In this document: positions 46,972 through 59,334 of the stretch, one piece after another
Numbering within the stretch: the first letter of the stretch is position 1
Layout of the letters: every line of letters starts with the position of its first letter
Source of the DNA: Macrotrachela quadricornifera
Lineage: Eukaryota; Rotifera; Eurotatoria; Philodinida; Philodinidae
Length of the DNA: 64,000 nucleotides
Direction of reading: 5' to 3'
Assembly: GCA_022393335.1 (NCBI GenBank)
Contig: JAJEKB010021383.1
Location: 492,736-556,735, forward strand
Notes under the pieces: model-generated
The model's database searches: none
What the model was told of the DNA's origin: nothing
What the model saw: the letters and a program-made list of their open reading frames with translations, nothing else
Program-made: the position numbers and the translations under genes

Positions 46972-48387
46972 TTATTTTCCACAAAGAAATGAAGAACATA
47001 AGGAGAGATCAGATATTGGAACATCATCTGCTTGTTGAAATGAATATTCACTAACAGAAGATGTTCGACTTCGTTCATGATCAGCAACAAGAATAGGTGG
47101 ATAACGAATTGATTTATCTTGATTTTGTACTTTCCAAGCTGCTTTCAGAAATGGTATATAAGATCGTATTATATAATCAGGCATTTCTTTAACATTTGTA
47201 TGTCCAGCATCATTATAGATCTATTTTAAAAATAAAAATTCAATTTATATATGAAAGAAATCTTCAATTACTTCTAATTGACAATGTTTTGAATTTATTG
47301 TTGCTTGATAAAGTCTTTTTGTATTTATTGGATTAATCATTTGATCATTAGCACCAATTAAATACATAACAGGTATGCGAAGTTGATGAACTTTATCAAT
47401 TGAACGCATTCCAACTGAAAATACAAATGATGGTAATAACCAAGCTATTGTAGATCGTTCTGATGCTGCATCTTTAAACTAATAAAAATAGAAAATTTTA
47501 AATAATTAAATATAAAAATAAAAATGAAATCTTTGTTTTTTTTTCTTACTGATGTAAAACCATTTTCTAAAATACAAGCATGAATATTTTCTGAATTATG
47601 TGGTTCACTTGCTAATTGTATAGCTAAAGCAACACCCATACTAACACCATAAATAATAATTCGTTTTCGATCAATTTTATTTAATGTTAAAAGATAATCA
47701 AAAGCTGTTTGAACATCAATATAAGCTCCACGTTCAGATTGTTTTCCTGGTGAATTTCCAAAACCTCGATAATCAATAATTAAAACATTACCAAAATCTT
47801 TATAAAATCTATCAGCTATTGAGCTTAAATCTTCTATTTGATGTCCTATTCCATGACAAATTAAATATGTATAATGTTCATGACTATTTTCATGTAAAAG
47901 TAAAAATCCATGAATAAGTGCTTGATCATATGTTAATAAATATAAATCTCTAAATATAAACAAATACATATATATACACGTGTTTTTTTTTTTATTTGCA
48001 AAAATATACTGATATGGTTGTTCAGGATGTCTTTCATCACCATGAACAGTTTGCATTAATCTATGTGTAAGAATTGAATCAAATTTTGGTTTTAATTCAC
48101 TATGTTTATTAATATAATCCATTTGTTCAAGATGAATTTTATATTCTTGAGATTGTTTATTTATTGGTGGAGAACCAAATCGACGTTGAGCAACATTTAT
48201 AACAGGTTTACCATTGTATTCTGTAGGTGCATCATATATTGGATCTTCATTTCCTTCTAATGTATGCTACATATTAAATAAGAAAAAAATTATAAAATCA
48301 AAAGATTATTAATTTTACTTCAAGTCGAATGTCCTCATCGTTTGATTTTTGTGAACTCTTACTATCACGACGTTTTAACATCATCAT
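46972..48387 (-). CDS. Alpha/beta hydrolase, ABHD13/Bem46-like, 5 exons, 393 aa
   Basis: Exons 48319-48387, 48010-48266, 47550-47949, 47272-47478 and 46972-47220 total 1182 bases and join in frame through GT-AG introns of 51 to 71 bp. The fold is shown by the HG oxyanion segment (ICHGIGHQ), IIDYRGFGNSPGKQSERG and the nucleophile elbow GVSMG (Ser212). The other triad members are Asp287 in IGANDQ and His318 in NDAGHTN. The order and spacing fit ABHD12/13/17 and fungal Bem46 serine hydrolases, which act on lipid or acyl-protein substrates at membranes. There is no strong N-terminal membrane helix: the protein begins with three methionines and a basic, polar stretch, so it may be cytosolic or start further upstream. 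Some intron frames stay open, but the splices restore family alignment. Confidence 0.85.
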
Positions 48388-50630
48388 CAGAAGCAAACGA
48401 AAAATAATGACAACGTAATATTTTTCTTTCTTATCTTCATTATCGTATGAAAAAAAAACTAAAATCCGAAAGCAAATATATCAACAAGGATAAACAGTTG
48501 ATAAAGTCAAGTTTGATAACACAAAAAATAAAAACCATATTTTTTATCTTTCGTAAATAGTTCGAACTAGATTCAAAGTTCATTCAATAATTCTGTTTTT
48601 TTTTACTATAATATTTGCATCAGTTAATTATTAATCAATTAAAATCTTTTGATCTTAAGTACTAATCCAAGTTAATGAGTTTCATTTTCAAAAACATCTA
48701 ATATCTTCCAAATATGAGAATTAAGTTATATCTTTTTCCTAACGATATTGTAATGATAATTTAATGAAAAATTATTTATAAAGATAGTTCACCATGAAAG
48801 ACAAATAATAAAAAACTATTTAACTATAGATTATTGAAAATAGAATCAAATATTCTCTCAGCTAAAGCAAAGATCATACGGAAATAAAATAAGTTTGTTT
48901 GTGAGTTCGTTTTAGGAACAAAACTCGAACAGATATGAAGATTATCGAAATTATGCTTTTCTACGGGATAATACTTAACTAAAGATTTTTGGAGTCAAGA
49001 AATCCAAATCTATTATTGGTTTTTCAAAATTTTGAAATAATTTTCTTTCTGGTTCTATGAACTCATTTAATATTAATAACTTAGAAAATTATTAACAAAT
49101 ACTGTCGATTATCGCAAGTGTTTTGAAGATGTTATAGATCGTTTTCTCGACTTTTCTGAATACGACGTAGTGATAATACAGGTAATTTTGTAACGTCTAC
49201 CAAAGAGTGCCTTTTGTAATTTTCTAAGAACTACCAAGAGGTATTCTTCATAACTGTGTAAAGCCTATTCAGAAGTACCCTTAATCATTTTTCAAAGCAA
49301 ACAGTACCCGTCGCATGTGAGGAGTAATGCCATAATATCCTTACACCAGACGTCGATTTTTGAACATTGTAATACGTCAGTCAACAATCAATTACATCTA
49401 TTAGAACTAGCTCTAAAAACAAATGATTTCTGTACCTTAAACATAACTGTATATTTTAAAATTGAGGAATTTGAATAGATTTCATGCAAGCGCCTTATTA
49501 ACCTGAGAGAAAATACGTATATGGAACGTTGTGGGGATTGCATACTTTATTAGCCGTAAGGCTTAGTTTTCGAAGTTATACGTCTTACCTTTACATTGAG
49601 CGCCATGGTTAGAAAGTTATTTATCTGATGATAATATTGTGTGTCGTAGGAAGGTTCTTTTTCTCGGTCACGTTCCATGAGATATTCCCGAATAATTTTC
49701 GAGTTCATGACCATGTTCTGTTAGGTGATAATATACCTCTCAATGGACAATTTCATTCTCACACTTATCTTCAAGAGTTTTTGTTTCGGTGAAACTTTAA
49801 AAACCAATATTGTGAAAACTATTACTGATAGCTACAGATCAGTAGTAGGTAGTTTCAGAGCGGAATCTCATAAAACGCTAATATCTGATAGAAAGCCTAG
49901 TCATAAGATAGAGTGGATATCTAGAAGTGAGAAAGCTCTCTATTCTACCTGATATGGCCAAGGAAAATTTTGAATGTGTCAGTATACACGCACAAAGTTT
50001 GAAGTCTAGAAACCTTACTGTTGACTGATGGTGAAATTATTTCTTTTTCTTTTTTTAGATCAATTCATTATTAATTTTTTGCTTTTTATGTTTAATTAGC
50101 TAAAATTCAAATATCTATATTGCACTATTTTTAATCTTTTCATCAATCTTGCTGAGATTCTTTTCAACAATTTTTTTTCTGTCATAATGTATTTTAAGAA
50201 TAAAGTAAAAATTTTTCACAATCTGAACAAAATGATTTATTTATTTTTTTTTGTGAAACGCGATTCAATTTTTCCATGTCCTAAAATCAAGATAGTGAAA
50301 GGTTGCGCGAAAAGAGTAAGAGAAAAAGTAAAAAGAAAAATATCACAATGAGCAGATATTAAGAGAGCTATAACGAATCGAATTATACCTTAAGATTAAT
50401 TAGAAATCTATGATATATTTATTTTAATATCTTTAACTCTGATTCGATATATATTAACCTATGACCATTAGTATTAGCTAGTATTCATTTTCGATAAATG
50501 TTTTTCAACAAGTTCTCATTTTGAAAATATTTTTACGATACCTAAAATTACTATATTTATATATTAATTGTTGTTGAAAAGCGAAATTATAGAAATTTGG
50601 AAAACAATTTGATATATCTAATTTTGAGAT
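48388..50630. other. Intergenic with weak degenerate repeats
   Basis: No gene recognised. Around 49190-49330 loosely repeated words such as TACCAAGAGTGCC and AAGTACCC suggest an eroded tandem array like that at 59740-59950. An open stretch at 49725-49952 has no protein-like pattern. Confidence 0.35.
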
Positions 50631-51214
50631 TGTACAGGATGCGTAAAAATGTTTTTCTATGAAACAACACTATAACTTATACAGCACACGCAATTCATTT
50701 TATACCAAATTAAAGTGAGTCGAAAATGGAATTTATTGGGTGTAAATAACAAGAATTATCAAAATCTTTCAATGTCAAACTTAATAAATTTTATGCTTTT
50801 TTTTGTCATAGAAAATTGAAGGGTTAATGGTTCAAAAATAGAGTAAAATATCTTCTTTTGATATTTTTACATCCTTTAATAGAGCTCGTCAAGCTCCAGA
50901 AAACTGTAGGTGTTAAAAATTATTTAAACGATTTTTCTGAGATAAAAAATATTAAAAAAATACTTCGAAAATTCCAAAAAATATCAGAAGAAGATATTTT
51001 ACTCTATTTTTGAACCATTAACACTTTAATTTTCTATGGCAGAAAAAAGCATACAATTTGTTAAGTTTGACATTGAAAGATTTTGATAATTCTTGCTATT
51101 TAAAACCAATAAATTTCATTTTTGACGCACTTTAATTTGGTATAAAATTAGTTGTATATGCTATTTTAAATTATAGTGCTACCTCATGGAAAAACATTCG
51201 TACATACTCTACAC
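50631..51214. mobile_element. Foldback element with about 210-bp arms
   Basis: Left arm 50631-50870 and right arm about 50980-51214 are inverted copies, about 85 percent alike, sharing TTATACCAAATTAAAGTG and GGTTCAAAAATAGAGTAAAA. The loop contains a short GAGCTCGTCAAGCTC palindrome. No coding capacity. Confidence 0.8.
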
Positions 51215-52120
51215 ATCTTGCTGAGATATTTAAATTTTTTTATTTAAATGCTATCTATAAAATACCCTCTATGTCTATCCCAATAACTATGTTGTTGGCC
51301 GACCAAGTGTTTCACAAACAAACTCAGATAGATATCTGTTTTTCGTTGAAAGTATTTTCTTGACTTTGAAGAACACTCGAAATGTGTAGATGAAAATGCT
51401 GCTAAAGGTAAGTGCTACACAAGGTACACCAAACTTGAGAACCAAAGAAAAATGCATTGATTTTTTAATTCTTAAAAGTCTCACAAAAGAATTGAAAAAG
51501 ATTCATCACGGTGGAAGGCGAGCTTGAAACTATTTTACAACATAGTTTTTGATGACAAACAAGCTATTTCGGTTGAACGCCGGTATGAAATTTTTCCATC
51601 GTAACTTAAGAAACAAAATGAATCAGCAGGCACTTTTGAACTTTTTCTTTGATTGTGAAAATTATACGAAGAAAATACCTCAATCTCGGCGAAGAGTCTT
51701 GCTAATGAAATGCTTCTTGGCACAAATTTGTCGGCAAAATCTTTCACAAAAATTCTGTTCACGAAAAACAGCATTTTTCATCTCAATACCATGAATTGAA
51801 TTATCATTATTATATAATTACTAAGTACTTTATGAACGTTCACAAAAAATATTTTCTATTTTATTGAATAAAATATCAATATGAATTTCGTCTTTTTAAT
51901 AAAATATATCAAATTTTGATGAGTTTATGAGATTGGTCATCATAACTATCTCTTACAAAAAAATATCACATTTATCATATTTAAAGCAGATCATTGATAT
52001 AGGATCTATCCGGTTGTGATCGCTGCTTTTACTGTTACTACCCATCCTGAATCGGCCAATCGCTCTAGCAAACGGACTCCGACATAAGTGTTCGGAAGCG
52101 CACAAGGTAGCGGTAGACTT
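51215..52120. other. Intergenic; region 51480-51800 is open on both strands
   Basis: Between 51490 and 51790 both strands are open for about 80 codons and base composition is more even than around it, which may mark an old coding exon; I recognise no family. From about 52000 the sequence matches the 3' flank of the paralogous gene at 57102-57215 in inverted orientation (GTCGGAGT...GTTTG blocks). Confidence 0.35.
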
Positions 52121-53820
52121 TTATTTAGTGTTCAACTTTAACACCAATTCCAGTTTGCTTGATACGTCATTCCAGGTAGTTTGAACCTTGTCAAGATCAT
52201 TTTTTAAACCGAAAAGATTCTTTTGAATCGCATCAGCGTCGTTTTCGACCTTGACAAGACGATTACCAAGCAGTGCTAAAGCATCTTTCAGCAATAGTTT
52301 AGTTGCTTCTTCTTGTATTTCTCTCTGGTTACGCTAAAACAAAAAAGACGTAGTTAGGTAGTTGTCTTGTTTCTCCATCTTTCTTTATCGCCATGTTTTA
52401 TTTCTCACTTTTTTTAAAGTTTTCTTCTTTTGTCATAAATAGACAGCATCTTTTCCTCTTTTTCGTTGCTTGATATCCAATTGGACTTACTCTGGAGATT
52501 CAGAATTCTTGTTCAATGATTATTACTGCTATCTGTTGTCTTAACGATATGCTAGTAACTAGAACGTATATGAATCAAAATTAAATAAATTTAAATTAAA
52601 CATAGATTTGTTTTTTAGATTTAACATAATAATCATATGTAGCGTATAAAATAATTCTAAATCAGTAAACTATTGATCTAGGAAATATTACTAATTTTTT
52701 CTTTTTCCTACTTTCCTTATTTTTATTCTATTTTCTTCTTCTTAGACGATATAAATGAATAAGAAAGAAAAATAAATAAAAAAAGTAGAGAAATAAAGAA
52801 AACATGATGATAAATCAGTTTAATGACGATATGAGCATCAGTTGTTTTTTCTTCTTTTCCTCTTTATTTAAGTTGAATTTTCGATCTTTTCGATCATCTT
52901 CAGAACTATATTGATGTTGAGATGATAATACATTGTGATAGGTATAATAAATTCATAATTATCATATAATAAAAATAAAAATGATTTATTATATTTAATT
53001 TAATTGAATAAAGTTCTATAATAGTATTAGTTTGTGATTGATTAAATATTTTTAATCATTTCTTAATTTAATATAAATAATTCATATAAATACTTTGATG
53101 TTATTGTTGAAGTTGATTAATAAAATCATAATGAAAATTGAATAGTAAATTTAAGTCATTTATGATTTAAGTTGAAATAATAAATAAATAAATAAACCTA
53201 TTTTTTTGTTGTGAATAATCTCTACAATGGAGACTTAATGAGATACTATGCTTATAGCTATTTCATATTAATAAATCGTTATTAAACTCATGTATCATCA
53301 TGTTTTCTTTATTTCTCTACTTTTTTTTTCATTTTTCTTTCTTATTCATTTATCTAGTCTAACAAGAAGAAAGTAGAATAAAAATAAGGAAAGTAGGAAA
53401 AAGAAAAAATTAGTATTATTTCCTGAATCAATAGTTTATTGATTTAAAATTATTCTATTCGCTACATATGATTATTATGTTATATCTAAAACGTATATGG
53501 TTATCTCAAACCTTGTACCAATAACAAAGATCACATAAATTTGTCTTTTTCTCTAATCTTCTACAAATAAACGAAGCTTTCATCAAAAAAAATCTAAACT
53601 ATGATGTTCTTGATTTTACCTTGATATTTTGGTCTTGCACTTCAAAGATTATTTGGTTGAATCTCCATCGTAGAGATTAATACGACACACAATGACAATA
53701 TTTAATACGCATGTCTACTAAGAAATCAATAAATAGAGTAAAAGAAACTAGCGACAAATTACTATAGAGATGCTTCGCATTAAAAATAAATAAAATACTT
53801 ACAATACCACTGGCGTCCAT
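52121..53820 (-). CDS. Small coiled-coil protein A, 2 exons, 76 aa
   Basis: Exon 1 (53803-53820) encodes MDASGI, followed by a GTAAGT donor; exon 2 (52121-52333) follows TTTTAG and runs to TAA. The 1.47-kb intron is unusually long for this genome and contains a foldback element. The protein is a single amphipathic helix with heptad-like hydrophobics (LLLKDALALLGNRLVKVEND, then DLDKVQTT and LELVL) and probably forms a coiled coil. I recognise no family. An inverted paralogue lies at 56931-57101 with 14 fewer codons, and the two share intron and 3' flanking sequence, so they arose by an inverted duplication of about 0.5 kb or more. The preserved reading frame in both suggests real coding. Confidence 0.55.
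52560..53500. mobile_element. Foldback element in the intron of protein A, about 250-bp arms
   Basis: Left arm about 52612-52850 and right arm about 53255-53490 are inverted copies, about 90 percent alike (TAACATAATAATCATATGTAG; CTTTTTCCTACTTTCC). A direct repeat AACGTATATG at 52563 and 53490 lies close to the two ends and could be a target duplication, though it does not abut the left arm exactly. Confidence 0.75.
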
Positions 53821-54813
53821 TTTTATTGATATCATTTGTTTCTTAATTTTCTTTGCCTTTTATAGATAATCTAGTTCTATTGTTTTCTCTCTTCCTCTCT
53901 GTTAGCGGTGATATCATATCATTACTCACTTTCGAACATAATATATCTTCTGCTATATATCTCTATGATATCATCTATTTCTTCTTTCTTCTTCTTTTCT
54001 TTGTAATCTTTTATTGTTGTTATACTTCGATGAATTCTTTTGGCTTTCAGTTCATTTTACATACATATATATATATATATATGTGTGTGTTTATAAAGAA
54101 GGATGGTCATTTTTTATTATTATTCTAAAATAGGCATTTTGTACAGTTCGAACATTGGAGCAAACACTTTCCCGCTCTCATTGTGATATCGATATACCTA
54201 TTTTAATCTACATACTTCATCAAGTGATAAATATTATTCCATCGAAAACAAGTATAAAATCATCAAAACAAGCAACAACGTTGCATATATTACGTTTTCT
54301 TTTTTCTTTCCGTCATTCGATTTGACCTCGATATTGTCCTCGATAATAATGATGTTTAGAGAAATGAATGAACCTAGTTAAAGTACTTTCATTTATTACA
54401 TGTTTAGAATTACACACGAATTATTTAACTAAAATATTTTATAAAATTATTAAAGATAAGACTAAAGTATGAAGTTTTTGAGAAATGATCTAGTTTTTTT
54501 CACATTATGCAGTAGTAAAATTTTACCAGCTATGTATTTGTATGTGTTTATATTATTAAGCAGTTCAAGATTATCTGATTAACAGAATATGAAATATCTA
54601 ATAAATAACTAATAGAATAATTTTTTGCATTTAAATATTTTTCAACGAAAAAAAATTAATTGTTATTTTTGTCAAATCATGTCATCGATAGCTACTACTA
54701 GATTGATATTTAACTATTTTTTTGTCAAACAGTGAAAATAAAAATTGATCAAAACACCGTTCTAGTTCACAAAAAAAAGTATTCGTATTACCAGAAATAT
54801 CTAAATATTTTCT
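53821..54813. other. Intergenic, no gene seen
   Basis: AT-rich, including a (TA)n run at about 54064. Upstream region of protein A on the minus strand. No first exon for the paralogue B could be found here. Confidence 0.4.
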
Positions 54814-55797
54814 AACGGGTGTCAAAGAATAAATGAGCCTCTCCGTATTTTCCATTTATTTCACTCGTATTTTAGTGTTTAAGAAAAAATTTTTTAGCAA
54901 AAGATTCCTCGTCAAATTCTCTACAAAACCATATACTTTTAAAATTAAAACCTACTTCAAAAATACTTGAAAAAAGGTGAAAGATAGAAACATACAAAAT
55001 GTTCTACTTTCAAATTGAGTAGGCACAATGAATGGCCACACTTTGTATTCCGGATTTTCATTACTTACTTCATTGTACTGAAAGAACGAAACATATGAAA
55101 AGATACAGCGTGACAAGCTGTACAATTTACATAAGACCGATTGTTTAATAATTGCACTTTTTGTTGTTAAAATAGGCATAACCTTGAGCAATCAAATTTT
55201 GACTGCGTGAAAATGAATGCTTTTAAGTACACGATGAATTTATTTTTTTCCCATCTTATTTCCCTGTAATTGTTCTTTGTAAATTGTAGAGCTTTTCACG
55301 TTGCATCTTGTGGTGTATTTTATTTCTTTCTAATACAGCATATCAGACAATAACAAGATGAAATAAGAAAAATCAAATTCATTGTGTACTTAAAAGCATT
55401 CATTTCTACGCAGTCAAAATTTGACTGCTCAAAATTATGTATATTTTGACATTAAAAAGTGCAATTATTAAATAATTGGTCTTATGTAAATTGTACAGCT
55501 TTTCACGCTGCATCTTTTTGTATGGTTCGTATTTTTAATATTGTGAAGTGGTAAAAAATACATGCAAACTATAGTCATTCATTATTCCTAACTAGTTGGA
55601 AAGTAGAACATTTTGTATGTTTGTATTTTTCATCTTTTTTCAAATATTTTTGAAGTAGGTTTTAATTTTAAAAATATATGGTTTTGTAGAGAATTTAATG
55701 AGGAATCTTTTGCTAAAAAAATTTTTTCGTAAACACTAAAATATAAGTGAAATAAATGGAAAATACGGAGAGGCTCATTTATTCTTTGACACCCGTT
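54814..55797. mobile_element. Long palindromic MITE with TA target duplication
   Basis: The whole 984 bp is close to one palindrome: ends ACGGGTGTCAAAGAATAAATG (left) and its complement (right), each bordered by TA, the target duplication expected of Tc1/mariner-type elements. Arms of about 460 bp are about 88 percent alike and meet around 55280-55350, where the non-palindromic centre carries a copy of the core motif GTAAATTGTAGAGCTTTTCAC. Further copies of that motif lie within the arms (55100-55130, 55485-55520). No coding capacity. Confidence 0.88.
55277..55325 (+). repeat. Dispersed core motif, reference copy
   Basis: TGTAAATTGTAGAGCTTTTC followed by ACGTTGCATCTTGTGGTGTA and a T-rich tail. 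Similar copies occur at 5524-5559, 20270-20318, 55485-55520 and 60625-60665 on +, and at 55100-55130, 56405-56440, 60238-60278 and 60444-60485 on -, with a diverged one at 56567-56615. It is shared by inverted-repeat elements whose ends differ. Confidence 0.8.
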
Positions 55798-56112
55798 ATC
55801 AATATTGATTTGCTTCATTTCGTTTTGAGAATTTTTCGCTAATCAACAATTCGAGTTTCACATTGTATTTTGCATTCGCATAAAATTTCAAAGCGTTCTA
55901 GTTCTTTTCTTGCCTCAGAGGTGATAGATGGCAGTAATAACTATTGAACAAGAATGCAGAATTTCGAGAATAAATTCAATTGGATAGTGAGGAAAGAAAG
56001 AGAAAAAAAGATATTGTCTATTTATGACAGGAGAAAAAGACGTTTAAAATAGTGAAAAATAAAACATGGCGATAGAGAAAAATGAAGAAGTAAGATAGTT
56101 CCTTACAAAGCT

Positions 56113-56894
56113 ACTTTTTTTATTTGAAAATAAAGGGTATCACAAAGTCTCTTTAACTTAAATGTTTCGTTTATGTTTATTATTTCATTTTACCTTCATC
56201 AACCTATTTGTTTTTAAATAATAGATGAATGCACCAGTCTTTTCTATAGGAACAATTCTCATAGATACTATTCTAAGATATTAATTTTCAGCAAACTATG
56301 AAAAATTAGAGTTCTATTTCTCGAAACATAATAGATGTGGTATATTGGATTGTTACACGTTGTATTTCAATTTTCATTCATTTAATATATTGTATCTGAA
56401 AAACTCAAATTATATCACAAAATACAGCATTAAAAAAAGTCTAAAATTTATAAAGAACAGCTTATTTCATAAATGTATCTTTTATCTCCAAAAACTATGC
56501 GGTCAATTTTCATCGTTACGAAGGTGTACTTTTTTTTTTAATTTTACATATAAGATAAACTGTTCTTTGTAAATTGTAGACTTTTTTATAATGTATTTTG
56601 TGATATACTTCTTTTTTTAAATACAATCTATTAAGTGAATGAAAATTAAAATACAATGAGTACTCATTCAATTTACGACATACATTATTTTTCGAGAAAT
56701 AGAAGTCTAATTTTCCGTAGTGTGCCGAAAAATAGTATTTTAGAAGAGCATCTATGAAATTTGCTTGTAGAAAAAAAATTTCATAGGTGCTATTCATCTA
56801 TGATTTGGAAACAAATATGTTGATGAAGTCTAATTAAATAATAAAAATAAACGAAAAACTTAAATGAAAGAGACTTTTTTAAATGTCCATTACT
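56113..56894. mobile_element. Foldback element splitting the intron of paralogue B
   Basis: Left arm 56113-56480 and right arm about 56550-56894 are inverted copies only about 75-80 percent alike, so this is older than its neighbours. Shared blocks include AAGTCTCTTT, CTTCATCAAC and TGTATTT-AATTTTCATTCA. It lies exactly where copy B departs from copy A, indicating insertion after the gene duplication or mutual loss. Confidence 0.7.
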
Positions 56895-56930
56895 AAGAAA
56901 ATAACTTAACTATTTTTTATTTTATTTTAG

Positions 56931-57101
56931 GTTTACCAAGGGCAAACACTAGAAGAAACAACTAAGCTAATATTAAAGGATGCTTTAGCGCCAATTGATG
57001 CTCGACTTGCCAAGATCGAGAAAGATCTTGGCAATGTTCAAACTACCGGGAACAACTTGTTAAGCAAGTTGGACTTGGTGTTACTGATGCACACTAAGTA
57101 A
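56931..57101 (+). CDS. Small coiled-coil protein B, last exon only
   Basis: After a TTTATTTTAG acceptor the frame reads for 56 codons to TAA: GQTLEETTKLILKDALAPID, then RLAKIEKDLGNVQTT and LLSKLDLVL. It is clearly paralogous to exon 2 of the minus-strand gene at 52121-53820, with a 14-codon in-frame deletion in the middle and similar coding after it. The first exon with MDASGI was not found upstream, where foldback elements lie, so this copy may be broken or use a different start. Confidence 0.45.
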   Translation, partial: VYQGQTLEETTKLILKDALAPIDARLAKIEKDLGNVQTTGNNLLSKLDLVLLMHTK

Positions 57102-57959
57102 ATGCTTACCACTTCTCCATGTGGACCCGAATGCTTATGTCGGAGTTCGTTTGGTAGAGCGGTTGGCTGAATCAGGGTAGTAACAGTAAAAGCAATAATC
57201 ACATTTGGGCAAATCTTATTTTAATGATTTGCTTCGGGTTTGATTAATGCGACATATTTTTTATACGACAGTCCGGATAATCTATCTCATGAATTTTTAT
57301 TTTTATCGTTTTATTAATTTTATGTAGCTCAAATGATGATTAAGTTGGTTTCATTTTTTTCTCAGATTAAACTTCCATCAACATTTGGTGAATTTTGTCA
57401 CAAAAAAATAAAGTACATATTAATGCTTCACTAAATACCAAATAAAATTTTTAAAAAAATTTATTTTATTTAATTTTAGTCATAACTGAGAGGTTCATAG
57501 CGGTGCTGCCGCTGTCATGGTGATGGTACAATAGTGTCAGGTTTTTCTAAAATAACCATAGCGGCACCAGCAACATTCTTTTTCGAGTACATTTGTTAGA
57601 AGTGACATCTTTCTTCATCTTTTCTTTCGTATTATTATATATGTGATCTTTCTTCTCTTTTCCTTTCTTCTCAGTGATTATATATGTACATGTTAACCAT
57701 TATAAAAATGACCTTTTTTAATAAAGAAAGTAGAAGAAGGATTTACGCCTTCTAAAATTAAATCAATCTATAACAACATTGAAAAACTGCATGAATTTAA
57801 TAGAATTTCAATGTTTATAAGTAAAACAACGTGACATTAAATGAAGTTGATAGACCACTAGCAATATCTCTAATCTAGCACAGTCAAAGTAGTGAAATTC
57901 GAAACATGTTTTTTAAAACCGTCGCGGCAACTTTTTAAATACACCATCACGACGTGGAA
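57102..57959. other. Intergenic, no gene seen
   Basis: The first 110 bases belong to the duplication. After that the sequence is AT-rich, with a short repeated phrase (CATAGCGGTGCTGCCGC at 57496; CATAGCGGCACCAGCA at 57560). Confidence 0.4.
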
Positions 57960-58376
57960 GCGGCAGGCTGTAGGCTGCAGTGGATATATCCATTTGATTG
58001 CATCGATCCAATGGCAAGCATAAATTGATAAGACTCGACTTGAATAAAAGAAAATCAAAATTAATTATAAATAATAATATTTTCATTTATTTTTTTTGTT
58101 TTTCCAATATTATCACAATCAAATGTTGCAAAAATACATTTGCAAAAGTTTTTTCCTTTACCATCTGGATATATTTCTTCATAAAGTGCAACGAAGTCAT
58201 CTTTTGAAAGTTTACTATTTAAGTTAAAACAATAAAAACTCGATACTAAAAGAAAGAAAAAAGGATATGTTTGTTTACCGATCAAGCAAAATATCAACGT
58301 ATTATTCACGAGTTTGTTCTTCAGTAAAATTTGTATTAGCTTTCAGTATTGGAACGTCTTTCGTGTACGAACAATA
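57960..58376 (-). pseudogene. Neuronal-calcium-sensor (frequenin/recoverin-type) relic
   Basis: Three exon-like pieces on the minus strand line up with the N-terminal half of NCS proteins: 58279-58376 (TNFTEEQTRE, matching the helix before EF-hand 1), 58105-58214 (KLSKDDFVALYEEIYPDGKG then FATFDCDN, matching the degenerate EF1 and the start of EF2) and about 57960-58038 (QFMLAIGSM, matching the DFxEFLLAI helix). Phases agree between pieces. Two lesions are visible: a TAA at 58302-58304 where the family has a tryptophan before Tyr, and the donor after 58105 reads GGAAAA rather than GT. The EF-hands 3 and 4 and the myristoylated N terminus are missing. Functional relatives are calcium switches in neurons. 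Confidence 0.7.
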
Positions 58377-59329
58377 CTAAAACAGACAAAAAAAGCAATT
58401 AGAAATAATATAAATTACGAAGCAACTTACTTATCTTCATGTAAAAAATTTCTTAAGGTGTTCTAATTTAATGATGACGATGTGTCTAGTCTACAATTTA
58501 TGTTTATCAGTTCTGTAGTTGCTACTTCCTTTTGATGAGATCGTCATCAACGAAAGATATTTGAGCATCTTCATAGAGCCGATGAGAAATATCACTTATT
58601 ATTACAATTAATGACTAATATATTCATTTGAGAATATTGTGTTAAAATGCTGCTTTTAGACAGAAAGATTGTACGCTTATATTTGTCATAATTAGGCATT
58701 GTCCTCAAAAGTTTGTTGATAGTTAGAAGACATTGAGACAAAAGGATCTGTTACTTCTCGATTAATCTATAAAAGATAAACTATATTCAATTATATAAAT
58801 TGTCTAGTTATTATTTTGGGCTCTATATGGATGCTGCCTTTTTTTTGACATAGGACAAAAAAATTGATATTTTCGATTTCATATAGTTGTAAATAAAGAA
58901 GGAACACCTTTTGGTGAAGCTTGTATTACAAGAAAGTTGAAACATATTTAGAGAAAACAGAAATCGTAGAAATGAACAAGCTCCTCCTGTTGTGAGTGGA
59001 TCATCGTAAAAGAAAAAAAGAAACACAATGGCATCATACGTCTTAAAGTGTTTGACGATGAAAGTTAAAAGCAGAGTGAAAATGGCAACTAAACAAATAA
59101 TCAGGTGAAGAACAGATTTATTTCCAACTTTCAATTAGAGTGTGGTCGCTACGCCAACCAACAAGCAAGAAGTAAAATGATTTCTTTTGATTATTTGTCT
59201 GCTTGGATCAGCAGTGTTCGAATTCCGTGAATTAAGAAGACTTCAGAAATTTAGAATCCAAAAAGCATACAACATTAGTCAATACTAAGAGACTCCAATA
59301 AAGAACGAAACTAATTAACCAAAGTATTT
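58377..59329. other. Intergenic, no gene seen
   Basis: AT-rich. I looked for the missing first exon of the calcium-sensor relic and did not find one. The open stretch at 58823-59134 (-) has no recognisable pattern. Confidence 0.4.
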
Positions 59330-59334
59330 CACAA

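Larger units (their letters stand above)
55920..57215. repeat. Inverted duplicate of the protein-A 3' region
   Basis: 55920-56100 matches the reverse complement of 52370-52531 (AAAACATGGCGATA, ATTGTCTATTTATGACA blocks) and 56931-57215 matches the reverse complement of 52010-52333. The two parts are separated by the foldback element at 56113-56894. Confidence 0.75.

Noticed and set aside
51535..51794. Opposed open frames of about 80 codons
   Set aside because: Both strands are open and neither shows a recognisable domain or splice context; left as unassigned.
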